This document shows positions 1-7,765 of a DNA stretch of 46,093 nt, piece by piece. The notes below the pieces were generated by a model that searched no databases, had not been told where the DNA came from, and saw nothing but the letters and a program-made list of their open reading frames with translations. Position 1 is the first letter of the stretch. Every line of letters begins with the position of its first letter. Both the position numbers and the translations under genes were made by a program. The DNA lies in assembly GCF_026932795.1 (NCBI RefSeq), contig NZ_JADPVH010000032.1:1-46093 (forward strand). The letters are read 5' to 3'. Source of the DNA: Paenarthrobacter sp. Z7-10 (GTDB lineage: Bacteria > Actinomycetota > Actinomycetes > Actinomycetales > Micrococcaceae).

Positions 1-152
1 AGAAGCCCCATGGAGCGCCCAAGACCGGCTCCGGATCAGGACTTCAGCCCAGAAGAGCCCAATCCGGCGTCCGGCTCCGGCGCGAAAAATGGCCCACCGG
101 AAAAACCCGGGCATAATAGATCCGCCTTAATCAGCGGGCTCCTAGCGGAGCA

Positions 153-192
153 CCTCAGGGTGGCGCCCAGAGAATCGGACACCACCCTGAGG
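153..192 (-). terminator. Inverted repeat downstream of the membrane-protein gene
   Basis: A perfect 11-bp inverted repeat (CCTCAGGGTGG at 153-163, its complement at 182-192) with an 18-nt loop lies 31 bp past the stop codon of the minus-strand gene that ends at 223. The position suits a transcription terminator for that gene, but there is no clear T-run, so a rho-independent role is only inferred. Confidence 0.4.
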
Positions 193-222
193 TCCTTCGC
201 AACTGGCCGTCAAGGCCAATGG

Positions 223-815
223 CTACTTTGACGTCGATCCAGAGCAAAGGGCGTTGGCTGCGGTTCCGGAGCCGCTGTTTTTGGAAACAGATTTACCGTC
301 GACCAAGATTTCGCAGCTAACCTTACTGGCCTTGGAGTAGTCGCCGGTCACAGTGAGCGAACTTATGTCGAAGCCCTTGGCCGTGACCGTTTTCTTCCAG
401 TCCGCCTTGACGTCTTCGGTCGAGGTGCCGCCGCCGGTCCAGTAGGAAACGTGCGCCGGCCCAGTGGTGGTGACTACATAATCGATCTTATGTTCGGCGT
501 TGACGGACTTGTCGATGCTCGTGACTGCTGCGGCGACTATGGCCGTCACGATGATTGCAACAATGATGGCGATGGCGCCCAACACCAAGCCCGCAACGGA
601 GGTGCCCTTTTTGGCAAACTTCCTGGTCAGACCAATGACTGCAAGGATGATAGCTACCGGGCCGAGCACGAAGGCTACGACACTGCCACCGGGATGAACG
701 AGAAGACCAGGGCGATGATGCCCAGGACCAGTGCGGCAGTGCCGAAACCGTTGCCCTTGGAGGGTTTGGCGGGAGTTGCAGCCTGTTCATAAACGGGTGC
801 GCTTGGTGTGGTCAT
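223..815 (-). pseudogene. Frameshifted small membrane protein (DUF4190-like N-terminus, MmpS-like C-terminus)
   Basis: Two reading frames form one gene split by a single missing base. Frame one starts at ATG 815 (MTTPSAPVYEQ, then a hydrophobic segment ending FSFIP) and hits TAG at 675-677. Frame two resumes as GGSVVAFVLGPVAII and runs to 223. Adding one C to the C-run near 690-693 restores a continuous protein of about 197 residues. It would have a Pro-rich cytoplasmic start, two transmembrane helices of the kind seen in DUF4190 proteins (the FVLGPVAIILAVIGLTRKF segment), and an exported domain with two cysteines (SCEI and ALCS). That domain resembles the MmpS-type accessory fold. The frameshift may be real or a homopolymer error. 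Confidence is good for the split and moderate for the family. No partner gene is adjacent. Confidence 0.6.
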
Positions 816-1310
816 GACGAATTCCTAACGACGAGTGATGATGAGGTAGACAACCGGCAGCTACGGTCACATTTCCCCCGTGTCCGTGCGGCCTATGTTG
901 CTTCGAATTACAACCCCGGGCTTTCAGTTCCACTGAACATTCCTTCCAGGACAGGCTGCGGTGGCTGCCCGGCTGTTGCCTACCTTCTAACCATCGGCAT
1001 TGAAGACAGTTTGGTAATCGGGCAGGGGGCGTTGGGACTGACATTTGCTCGAGCGGGCATTTTCTTAACTAAAGAGACCCGTTCCGCGAGCATCCCTCCG
1101 CCCCGGCGCGGCGGGGTAGAGGATTTCCCGGGCGTCCGATAACGGGTGGGCGGCTCGGGGTCAGGGACGTTTTGCCAGTCCGCGATTGTCTCCGCGCGGC
1201 GGTAGGTTGTTCATGAAAGGCAATTTTGACCGGCGGCGACAGCCGCAGCTCAGATTCGTCGGTGCCCGGTGCGGTGGTGAACGGGACCACAATCATGGAG
1301 AGGACCGTTC
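816..1310. other. 495-bp intergenic region, no gene seen
   Basis: The region lies between the divergent membrane-protein gene and the hydroxyacid dehydrogenase gene. I see no convincing coding frame or RNA gene. It should hold the promoters of both neighbours, but no good -35/-10 pair stands out. A GGAGAGG ribosome-binding site sits at its right end, just before ATG 1311. Confidence 0.4.
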
Positions 1311-2282
1311 ATGGCCCGCATGCTTGCCGTCCTGGACGATTACCAGTCTGTCGCCGCCGGGTTCGCGCCCTGGCAGGAACTCGCGGACCTGGGCATCGAG
1401 GCCACCTTCTTCCCCGAGTACCTCGGCGGCGAGGATGCCGTCGTCGAGCGTCTCCGCGGTTTCGAGATCATCGTCGCGATGCGCGAACGCACGCCGTTTC
1501 CGCGCTCCGTGCTGGAGCGCCTGCCGAACCTGCGCCTGTTGGTCACCACTGGCATGCGGAATGCCGCCATTGACCTGGCGGCGGCCGACGACCTGGGCGT
1601 CGTCGTCAGTGGGACAGCTGGTTCTGCCGGCGCCGCGGCCGAACTGAGCTGGGCGCTGCTGATGGCCACGGTTTGTGGCATCCCGGCGCAGGACGCCTCG
1701 CTCCGCGCCGGCGGCTGGCAACTGGCGCCGGGGATAGAGCTGGGCGGGCGCACGCTCGGCATTCTGGGGCTGGGCCGGATTGGCGCCGCGATGGCCGGCT
1801 ACGCGCGCGCCTTCGGGATGGAGGTGCTGGCCTGGAGCCCGCACATGACGGCGGAGCGGGCGGTAGAGGCCGGGGTGGAGGCGGTGGACCGGCAGGAACT
1901 TTTTGACCGCGCGGACATTGTCAGCGTCCACCTACGGCTCACCGACGAATACCGCGGTGTCGTCGGCGTCGATGAGCTGCGCCGGTTGGGTCTCCACGGC
2001 TATTTGATCAACACCGCCCGCGGCCCGCTGGTGGATGAAGCGGCGCTGGTCGCGGCCCTGGAGCAGGGGCTGATCGCCGGCGCCGGCCTGGATGTCTACG
2101 ACCGGGAGCCGTTGCCGCCCGAGTCGGCCCTGCTCCGGGCGCCGCACACGGTGCTCACCCCGCACATCGGCTACGTGACCCAGGAGGCCTACCGCATCTT
2201 CTACGGCGAGGCGTACGACGACGTCCGGGCCTGGGCGTCCGGCTCACCGATACGTGTGCTTGGCCGCGGCGCGGAAGGGTAG
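1311..2282 (+). CDS. D-2-hydroxyacid dehydrogenase family protein
   Basis: This is a 323-residue NAD(P)-dependent oxidoreductase of the D-isomer 2-hydroxyacid dehydrogenase family (formate, glycerate and phosphoglycerate dehydrogenase relatives), expected to interconvert a 2-hydroxyacid and a 2-oxoacid in the cytoplasm. The Rossmann glycine motif GLGRIG is at residues 153-158. The catalytic Arg lies in NTARGPLVDE (R237), the Glu in DREP (E266) and the His in TPHIG (H285), so the active-site triad is complete. Length is normal for the family. The start at ATG 1311 follows a GGAGAGG ribosome-binding site. It stands alone, with no operon partner in the 290 bp after it. The substrate cannot be read from the sequence. 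The family call is firm. Confidence 0.9.
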   Translation: MARMLAVLDDYQSVAAGFAPWQELADLGIEATFFPEYLGGEDAVVERLRGFEIIVAMRERTPFPRSVLERLPNLRLLVTTGMRNAAIDLAAADDLGVVVSGTAGSAGAAAELSWALLMATVCGIPAQDASLRAGGWQLAPGIELGGRTLGILGLGRIGAAMAGYARAFGMEVLAWSPHMTAERAVEAGVEAVDRQELFDRADIVSVHLRLTDEYRGVVGVDELRRLGLHGYLINTARGPLVDEAALVAALEQGLIAGAGLDVYDREPLPPESALLRAPHTVLTPHIGYVTQEAYRIFYGEAYDDVRAWASGSPIRVLGRGAEG

Positions 2283-2573
2283 TGGATACCCGCATGCTCT
2301 AGCGGGCGGGGTATACGGGGCAGGCCCGTTCCAGCATCCACTCTGCAGAAGACAACTTTTACCGTTCATGAAAAGCTTTAGGAATCCGCACGCGCGATCA
2401 GCCATCGCCAAGGCGAGTCACGTTCGCTGTTGGCCCTGCCCGGCCTTCCAAACTCAGAGAGCCGGTCAAGGTGCGGGAATGAGACTGGGTAACGCGGTGC
2501 ATTATGCATTTGGGAAGTCTTTGTCCGCCCCGAACGTTATTTGCCTGTGTACACCATCGAAAGGAACATACTC
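2283..2573. other. Intergenic region with a small palindrome upstream of the SDR gene
   Basis: About 290 bp without a supported gene. A perfect 11-bp palindrome, TGCATTATGCA (2498-2508), lies 65 bp before the SDR start and could be a regulator site. This is inference only, as no regulator gene is adjacent. Confidence 0.3.
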
Positions 2574-3392
2574 ATGAGCAAGACCTGGTTCATCACTGGC
2601 GCGTCCAAGGGCTTTGGACGCGAGTGGACCGAAGCTGCCTTGGAGCGCGGGGACAACGTCGCAGGCACCGCACGAAAGCTGGAGACTCTCGATGACCTCG
2701 CCGACAAGTACGCTGATACCTTCCTGCCGATCCGGCTCGATGTCACGGACCGGGATGCCGACGTCGCGGCCGTCCAGAAGGCGGCCGAGCACTTCGGCCG
2801 GCTCGATATCGTCGTCAACAACGCCGGGTACGGTCATTTCGGCATGATTGAGGAGCTCGCAGAAGACGAGGTCCGCGCGCAACTGGAGACGAACCTGTTC
2901 GGCGCGCTGTGGATCACGCAGGCGGCACTTCCCATAATGCGTAAACAGGGCTCGGGTCACATCATCCAGGTGTCGAGCATCGGTGGTATCAGCGCCTTCC
3001 CAACCGTCGGCGCCTACCATGCGTCGAAGTGGGCACTCGAGGGCTTTTCACAGTCACTCTCACAGGAGGTCGCAGGCTTCAATATCAACGTGACACTGGT
3101 GGAACCCGGCGGCTTCTCGACCGATTGGTCCGGCCCGTCCGCCTCACACAGCGCGCAGATGAGCGAATATGCCGAGGTCCGCAAGGGGGCGGCAAGTCGG
3201 CCCTCTGCGAACAACCCCGGCGACCCTACGGCCACCCGCGGTGCGATCCTCAAGGTCGTTGACGCAGAGACACCGCCACTGCGCGTCTTTTTCGGCGCAG
3301 CGCCCCTTGACATTGCGACGAAGGACTACGAATCACGCCTGGCAACATGGAACGAATGGCAACCAGTTTCCATCGAGGCACACGGCAGCTAA
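2574..3392 (+). CDS. Short-chain dehydrogenase/reductase (SDR)
   Basis: This is a 272-residue classical SDR oxidoreductase, cytoplasmic and NAD(P)(H)-dependent. The cofactor loop TGASKGFG is at residues 8-15. NNAG is near residue 82, the catalytic Ser lies in VSSIGG and the YHASK (YxxxK) motif is near residue 148, so all catalytic elements are present. ATG 2574 is preferred because AAAGGA lies just upstream and the protein begins in the usual SDR way (SKTWFITGAS); an upstream in-frame GTG at 2541 would add an unconserved tail. The gene is monocistronic and ends before a strong hairpin terminator. The substrate is unknown. Relatives of this subgroup are often annotated simply as oxidoreductases. 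Confidence 0.9.
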   Translation: MSKTWFITGASKGFGREWTEAALERGDNVAGTARKLETLDDLADKYADTFLPIRLDVTDRDADVAAVQKAAEHFGRLDIVVNNAGYGHFGMIEELAEDEVRAQLETNLFGALWITQAALPIMRKQGSGHIIQVSSIGGISAFPTVGAYHASKWALEGFSQSLSQEVAGFNINVTLVEPGGFSTDWSGPSASHSAQMSEYAEVRKGAASRPSANNPGDPTATRGAILKVVDAETPPLRVFFGAAPLDIATKDYESRLATWNEWQPVSIEAHGS

Positions 3393-3410
3393 GTTCTTAG
3401 CCAACGCCCC

Positions 3411-3467
3411 AAAAAAACGATGAACGGCACCCCTGCCCCTGCCCCTGCCGGGGTGCCGTTCATCGTT
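3411..3467. terminator. Strong bidirectional hairpin terminator
   Basis: A perfect 16-bp stem (CGATGAACGGCACCCC at 3418-3433, its complement at 3450-3465) encloses a C-rich 16-nt loop. Seven A residues precede it (3411-3417), giving a T-run when read on the minus strand; a shorter TT follows on the plus side. It ends transcription of the SDR gene and would stop minus-strand transcripts even better. Confidence 0.85.
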
Positions 3468-3759
3468 CCCCCTAAGGACAAGCAACCGCCGTGCTGACGA
3501 CTGCGAACATTCCGTGCAGCCGAGAAATGACACATGAGCCGGGTGCTAGGCCGGGTGCAGTGTCTCCTAACCGATGTGTCTCGAATCCCATGCCGTGCAA
3601 GACGACCCAACGCCCGGTTGAACGACACCAAGAGAACACAGAAGGGCGGCCCCGAAGCGCTGAAACCACCGACGGGATGAAAATCTGGCGACTGTGCCCG
3701 GTCGCATATCGTCTCGATGAGCGGTAGTAAAAGGTTTCCTACTCAAGTAGCATTAACAG
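3468..3759. promoter_or_regulatory. Promoter region of the MazEF-like pair with an imperfect dyad
   Basis: No gene is visible in these 290 bp. Just before the antitoxin start is an imperfect dyad, CTACTCAAGTAG (3739-3750), in a locally AT-rich stretch. Ribbon-helix-helix antitoxins usually bind palindromes over their own promoter, so this is a candidate autoregulatory operator. The ribosome-binding site before ATG 3760 is poor. Confidence 0.35.
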
Positions 3760-3990
3760 ATGAAACTCAGTATCAGCCTGTCGGATGACGATGTTTCGTT
3801 ACTTGATGAATACGCGCGGACGCAAGGATTACCGTCCCGCTCCGCGGCAGTGCAACAGGCCGTCCGTCTCCTGCGGCACGTCGGGTTGGATGCCGCGTAC
3901 GCCGCAGCCTGGGAGGAATGGGAGACAGCTGGCGAGCAGGTTGTCTGGGACGAAGCCACAAGAGACGGGTTGACGGATGCGGCGAGGTGA
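3760..3990 (+). CDS. mazE: Ribbon-helix-helix antitoxin (MazE-like)
   Basis: A 76-residue protein starting MKLSISLSDDDVSLLDEYA. The short N-terminal beta strand followed by two helices is the ribbon-helix-helix DNA-binding fold. The acidic, Trp-rich tail (EEWETAGEQVVWDEATRDG) is the kind of extension that wraps and blocks a MazF toxin. It overlaps the downstream toxin gene by 14 bp, the usual antitoxin-first arrangement. The expected role is to neutralise the toxin and repress the shared promoter. It is shorter and of a different fold type from E. coli MazE (AbrB fold), as is common for actinobacterial MazE relatives. Confidence 0.85.
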   Translation: MKLSISLSDDDVSLLDEYARTQGLPSRSAAVQQAVRLLRHVGLDAAYAAAWEEWETAGEQVVWDEATRDGLTDAAR

Positions 3991-4324
3991 GGTCCGGCTG
4001 GTCGACCTCAACCCTGTCCGGGGCAGCGAAGCGGACAAGCGGCGTCCAGCGATTATCGTTAGCAACGATCGCGCCAATTCAACGGCGGAGCGACTGGGCC
4101 GCGGGGCGGTGACGGTTGTCCCGTTGACCAGCAACGTCAGCAGGGTGTTTCCATTCCAGGTGCTGCTTTCTTTAGACGCGACCGGGTTGCGGGTCGATTC
4201 CAAGGCGCAGGCGGAACAAGTCCGGTCGGTGGCACTGGAGCAGCTCGGACCGGTCCTCGGCCAACTCTCAGCGGAGACCATGCGTGACTTAGATGAGGCG
4301 CTTCGCCTGCACTTGCAGCTGTAG
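3977..4324 (+). CDS. mazF: Type II toxin, MazF/PemK family endoribonuclease
   Basis: A 115-residue MazF/PemK-type toxin. MRRGEVRLVDLNPVRGSE is the conserved first strand and loop with the catalytic Arg region. RRPAIIVSND is the conserved second block, and VTVVPLTSNV (with a Thr that is usually part of the active site) is the third. The family consists of ribosome-independent mRNA interferases that cleave single-stranded RNA at short sequence motifs. It overlaps the ribbon-helix-helix antitoxin by 14 bp and has no further partner. Length and motifs are intact, so the module is probably functional. The cleavage motif cannot be predicted. Confidence 0.92.
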   Translation: MRRGEVRLVDLNPVRGSEADKRRPAIIVSNDRANSTAERLGRGAVTVVPLTSNVSRVFPFQVLLSLDATGLRVDSKAQAEQVRSVALEQLGPVLGQLSAETMRDLDEALRLHLQL

Positions 4325-4408
4325 CTTCCGGTTCCAGAGTTCGGCGAGTTGTGGACTCCCTATGGCACCCTCGCCGTCTGGAGCCCCCGAGCCGTCCGGC
4401 TGTTGGCC

Positions 4409-4472
4409 ACGGGTCAGGAACCGCTGAGTTGATCCTCCCAGAGCGTTCCTATACGCAGTGAATCGGAATGAG
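4409..4472 (-). pseudogene. 64-bp relic of a DehI-family gene 3' end
   Basis: The minus strand reads LIPIHCV, then after a one-base loss GTLWEDQLSGS and a stop (TGA at 4414-4416). This closely matches the last residues of the intact DehI-like protein ending at 6920 (LIPLHCV-GTLWEDRLSGP). Only about 10 substitutions and one gap separate the two DNA stretches. Similarity stops abruptly on both sides. The rest of the 4325-4593 gap holds nothing else I recognise. This is a truncated paralogue or a recombination scar. Confidence 0.7.
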
Positions 4473-4593
4473 GGGGCCCCCACCAGAGCAGTGAACGAGG
4501 GTAGATTCAAGCGACTGAGGCAAGAACACAACACCATTTGCTATGATAAAACATGACTAAAGGGCGTTTAAACGTGTTTTAAGAAGGTTGGTA

Positions 4594-4935
4594 ATGGCGA
4601 AGCGAACTGTGCCATTGCGCCCGCATGTCCAGGACGCGCTCACCATATGGGGGCAACTCATCCGGCGGGGTCGAATTGACCGAAAATGGACAGCCAAAGA
4701 ACTCGCTGCGCGCGCGAACGTCTCGGAGCAGACGGTGCTCTCAGCTGAGGCCGGTAGCCGTGGCGCGGCCGTCGGCACGATGATGGACCTCGCAGACCTC
4801 GTCGGCGTCCCTATCTTCGGGCTGGAGGACCGCTCCGAAATCGCCATTCGTCGTCAGCGTGGCGAGGAGATGCTCGCTCTTCTCCCAAGCCGAGTGCGCC
4901 GACCAAGGAGCGGAAGTATCGATGACGACTTCTGA
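4594..4935 (+). CDS. XRE-family DNA-binding protein, HipB-like antitoxin
   Basis: A 113-residue helix-turn-helix protein. The HTH_3-type segment (KWTAKELAARANVSEQTVLSAEAG) occupies roughly residues 30-55, and a basic tail (PSRVRRPRSG) ends in DDDF. ATG 4594 is chosen because AAGAAGG lies 6-7 bp upstream; a TTG two codons earlier overlaps that site. It overlaps the following hipA remnant by 14 bp, the standard hipBA layout, so its ancestral role is repressor and antitoxin of HipA. Because hipA is broken, it is now an orphan antitoxin that could still act as a regulator. Confidence 0.8.
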   Translation: MAKRTVPLRPHVQDALTIWGQLIRRGRIDRKWTAKELAARANVSEQTVLSAEAGSRGAAVGTMMDLADLVGVPIFGLEDRSEIAIRRQRGEEMLALLPSRVRRPRSGSIDDDF

Positions 4936-5699
4936 TGAGCTCTACGTCTGGACGTGGTTACCCGGCCAGACCGAGCCTGTGGTGGCCCGGAGGGCTGAGC
5001 AAGCCGGCCCACTCGTCACCTTCGTCTACGGACTGAGGTATCGAGCCCGGCCGGACGCCATCAGTCTGTTTACCCCAAAGCTTCCGCTGCTACCCGGTAC
5101 CAGGAGCCTGCAGTCGGGCTAAACATCGCTGGCGTCCTCAGGGACGGGAGTCCCGACCGGTGCAGGTCTGGACGCGGCTATGATGCATGGCACGAGTCTT
5201 GGAGGCGCACGCACGAAGGCGACACTCACTGATGGAGATGGGAGCGAGTGGCTCGCAAAGTTCTCTTCGTCAGACGACCGCGTCTTCTCAGCGGTGAACG
5301 CCGAAGGCGTGATGCTTGAACTCGCGCGCAGGGCGGGCATGGACGTGCCCGAGAGCAAGGTCATCTCATCTCTCGGAAAGGAGGTCCTCCTTGTCGAGCG
5401 ATTCGACCGAGATGGAGCCGGAGGACGGCGCCACGTAGTATCTGGCCTGACGATGGCTCAGACTGACGAGATGTATGCGCGGTATGTGTCCTACCCACAG
5501 ATTCTCGATGTTCTGCGCGAGAACGCGAACGACGCGACTCGGCCGGGACATCATTGACCATCTTGTGTCGAGCATCCACGACAACTGGGACGCCGCTGCC
5601 GAGGTCGCGCGTCTGAGCGCGGCAGATAAGCAGAAGCTTCAAGAAAAGCAGGTGCTGCCGAGAGCAGCCTTCTTCGACTACGAACCAAAACTGCTGTAG
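4922..5699 (+). pseudogene. Degraded hipA toxin kinase gene
   Basis: Three pieces of a HipA-type Ser/Thr kinase are recognisable. From ATG 4922, the N-terminal subdomain (LYVWTWLPGQTEPVVARR) runs to a stop at 5120-5122. In the same frame after a gap comes the kinase N-lobe (GTSLGGARTKATL, WLAKF, LLVERFDRD, 5180-5557). In the next frame comes the C-terminal end (NWDAAAEVARL to AAFFDY, ending 5699). The segment joining the first two pieces is missing, and so is the catalytic core (the usual NTDDHxRN and metal-binding motifs). The intact family is about 400 residues; here roughly half remains. The lost blocks are too large to be sequencing errors, so this toxin is dead. Confidence 0.88.
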
Positions 5700-5713
5700 C
5701 GAGGTCCGGTGCC

Positions 5714-5737
5714 CACACCCGACCGTTGCCGGGTGCG
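5714..5737. terminator. Short hairpin between convergent units
   Basis: CACCCG (5716-5721) and CGGGTG (5730-5735) form a 6-bp stem between the 3' ends of the hipA remnant and the minus-strand monooxygenase gene. It is weak and has no T-run. The position, not the strength, suggests a terminator role. Confidence 0.3.
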
Positions 5738-5745
5738 GTGAGCAG

Positions 5746-6783
5746 TCAGCGCCAGCCGAGCTGCGGCGCCACGTGCTTCAGGATCGACTCGATGACGTGG
5801 GTGTTGTAGTCGACGCCGAGCTGATTCGGGACCGTGAGCAGCAGGGTGTCTGCCGCGGCGATCGCCTCGTCCTCCGCCAGCTTGGCGGCCAGCTCGTCCG
5901 GGGCACCCGCGTAGGACCGGCCAAAGACAGCGCGCGTTTTCTCGTCGATGTTGCCCACCTGGTCGGAGCTGCTTCGGTCGCGGCCGAAGTATTGCCAGTC
6001 GCGCTCATCCGTCAATGCAAAGATGCTGCGGCTGACCGAGACGCGTGGCTCCCGCTCGTGCCCCGCCTCCTTCCAGGCCTGCCGGTAGAGCTCGATCTGC
6101 TCGGCCTGCTGGACGTGGAAGGGCTTGCCGCTCTCGTCGTCCTTGAGCGTTGAGCTTTGCAGGTTCATGCCGAGCTTCGCCGCCCAGATGGCCGTGGCGT
6201 TCGAGCCCGAACCCCACCAAATGCGCTCGCGCAGGCCCTCCGAATACGGCTCCACGCGCAGCAGGCCCGGAGGATTTGGGAACATCGGGCGCGGGCTCGG
6301 CGCCGCGAAGCCCTCGCCAGTGAGCACCTCGAGCAGACGCTCGGTGTGCCTGCGGCCCATGTCGGCGTCCGACTCACCCTCTGCGGGGGCGAAGCCGAAG
6401 TGGCGCCACCCTTCGATGACCTGCTCGGGTGAACCCCTGCTGATGCCCAACTGCAGTCGGCCGCCCGAGATCAGGTCGGCCGCGCCTGCGTCCTCCGCCA
6501 TGTAGAGCGGGTTCTCGTAGCGCATGTCGATCACGCCGGTACCGATCTCGATGCGGCTGGTCCGCGCCCCGATCGCAGCGAGCAGCGGGAACGGGGAGGC
6601 GTATTGCTGGGCGAAGTGATGAACGCGGAAGTAGGCACCGTCCGCCCCGAGCTCCTCGGCCGCGATCGAGAGGTCGATCGCCTGCAACAGCGCGTCCGAC
6701 GCGTTGCGCGTGCCGGACTCTGGGTGGTCGGTCCAATGGCCGAAGGACAGGAATCCGATGTTCTTCACACCCAAAGCCAACAT
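5746..6783 (-). CDS. LLM-class flavin-dependent oxidoreductase
   Basis: A bacterial-luciferase-like (LLM) flavin monooxygenase of about 345 residues. Family features are the opening KNIGFLSFGHWTDHP, AAEELGADGAYFRVHHFAQQ, the ENPLYMAEDAG segment and GGRLQLGISRGSPEQ in the TIM-barrel core. Such enzymes use reduced FMN or F420 and oxygen (or a redox partner) on varied substrates, here unknown. The start is uncertain: ATG 6783 and GTG 6768 both give the normal family N-terminus, while an ATG at 6849 adds 22 unconserved residues. It lies on the same strand, 70-140 bp after the DehI-like gene, so it may be the last gene of that operon, although a GC hairpin lies between. Confidence 0.88.
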   Translation of the reverse strand: MLALGVKNIGFLSFGHWTDHPESGTRNASDALLQAIDLSIAAEELGADGAYFRVHHFAQQYASPFPLLAAIGARTSRIEIGTGVIDMRYENPLYMAEDAGAADLISGGRLQLGISRGSPEQVIEGWRHFGFAPAEGESDADMGRRHTERLLEVLTGEGFAAPSPRPMFPNPPGLLRVEPYSEGLRERIWWGSGSNATAIWAAKLGMNLQSSTLKDDESGKPFHVQQAEQIELYRQAWKEAGHEREPRVSVSRSIFALTDERDWQYFGRDRSSSDQVGNIDEKTRAVFGRSYAGAPDELAAKLAEDEAIAAADTLLLTVPNQLGVDYNTHVIESILKHVAPQLGWR

Positions 6784-6856
6784 GGTGGCGGCGGTTGCTA
6801 TTCCCGGCGGCCCCTCGGCCTCGCTCCCGTCCCGCAGCACGGTCCGCATCCGTCAC

Positions 6857-6872
6857 GGCCGGAGATCCGGCC
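6857..6872 (-). terminator. GC hairpin between DehI-like gene and monooxygenase
   Basis: GGCCGG (6857-6862) and CCGGCC (6867-6872) form a perfect 6-bp stem with a 4-nt loop, AGAT. No T-run follows. It could attenuate read-through from the upstream operon into the monooxygenase gene. Confidence 0.3.
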
Positions 6873-6919
6873 TGTCCGTCGCTTCTCTGGCGGGTTGCTG
6901 ATCGTGTGCCCGCCGCGGG

Positions 6920-7765
6920 TCAGGGACCGCTGAGGCGATCTTCCCAGAGTGTTCCGAGGACGCAGTGAAGGGGAATGAGATGTGCGAACACTCCAATCGC
7001 TTCCCTAATCCGGTCCGTGCTGTCCGCTGGCGGCGGTGGCAGGGTCAGGTTGTTCGATTCCGCAAGCAGGGCGGCGTTGGCCTCCCAGTCCTGGGCGCGT
7101 GCACTGACCTGTCCGTCGGCGACCACGTTCGCGGTGGTGGCGGATAACGCCCGGTACAGGTTGGGCATGGTGCCGAGGTGCCGGTGCAGGGTGGGGAGGA
7201 GCTGGGGGCTGATGTTCAGCTGCCGACACGTCTGCTGGATGAGTTCCAGGATTTCCGGCGCTACCCCGCCCGGGGGAGGCGGCGGGGCCAGGGGCGCGTC
7301 GCTGCGGGACACCACGTCAGCTGGCGTCGTCCGTCCAGACGGGGATTGGGCTTCGCCGGCCGGTGCGGAAGCCGGTGCGGTGTCACCGGGGTGATCGAGG
7401 TGATGCTGCATCACCATCAGTACCGCCAGGTTCCTCGGGTTTGACGAGTTGTAGACGCGCAGAATGTCCAGCGCCCGGTTCCGGTCCTCCTCACCCACGC
7501 CATGGTCGTGCCAATACTGCGGCGCAAGCGGTGGGAGCTGCGGACCAGGGGTGAGCGCGAGGGATTGGGCCGCCCGATCCAGGAAATCCGTTGGCGCCAG
7601 CTCTTCGACGATCGAGGTGGCCCACGGCAGAGCACCCGGTATGGTCGCGAGGTGACGGTAAATCAGGTTGACCGTTCGCGCGGGCAGCGCCGCCTTCAAC
7701 CGGTTGTAACAGTCCAGCGTTTCGCCGTCGGCCTCGTCTTCCAGGATCTCCGGCAGCAAGGTCAT
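6920..7765 (-). CDS. DehI-family (group I haloacid dehalogenase fold) protein, catalytic Asp apparently absent
   Basis: A 281-residue protein built as two similar halves: NLIYRHLATIPGALPWA (33-49) and PTLHRHLGTMPNLYRAL (191-207). They are joined by a Pro/Ala-rich linker (about 125-168). RALDILRVYNSSNPRNLAVL (97-116) and the helical C-terminus match the layout of DehI, the Pseudomonas group I 2-haloacid dehalogenase. In my alignment from memory, the DehI catalytic Asp189 corresponds to Leu193 here, so dehalogenation is doubtful. ATG 7765 overlaps the stop of the CitE-like gene as ATGA, so the two are probably translationally coupled. The role in the operon is unknown. An acyl-CoA or acid-processing step on the imported substrate is a guess. 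Confidence 0.6.
   Translation of the reverse strand: MTLLPEILEDEADGETLDCYNRLKAALPARTVNLIYRHLATIPGALPWATSIVEELAPTDFLDRAAQSLALTPGPQLPPLAPQYWHDHGVGEEDRNRALDILRVYNSSNPRNLAVLMVMQHHLDHPGDTAPASAPAGEAQSPSGRTTPADVVSRSDAPLAPPPPPGGVAPEILELIQQTCRQLNISPQLLPTLHRHLGTMPNLYRALSATTANVVADGQVSARAQDWEANAALLAESNNLTLPPPPADSTDRIREAIGVFAHLIPLHCVLGTLWEDRLSGP

Noticed and set aside
10-231. 73-codon open frame at the left edge
   Set aside because: Composition is Pro/Arg rich without motifs, no ribosome-binding site is evident, and it spans the hairpin at 153-192.
6920-7765. Functional annotation as haloacid dehalogenase
   Set aside because: The residue aligning with DehI Asp189 appears to be Leu, so the activity is not supported.
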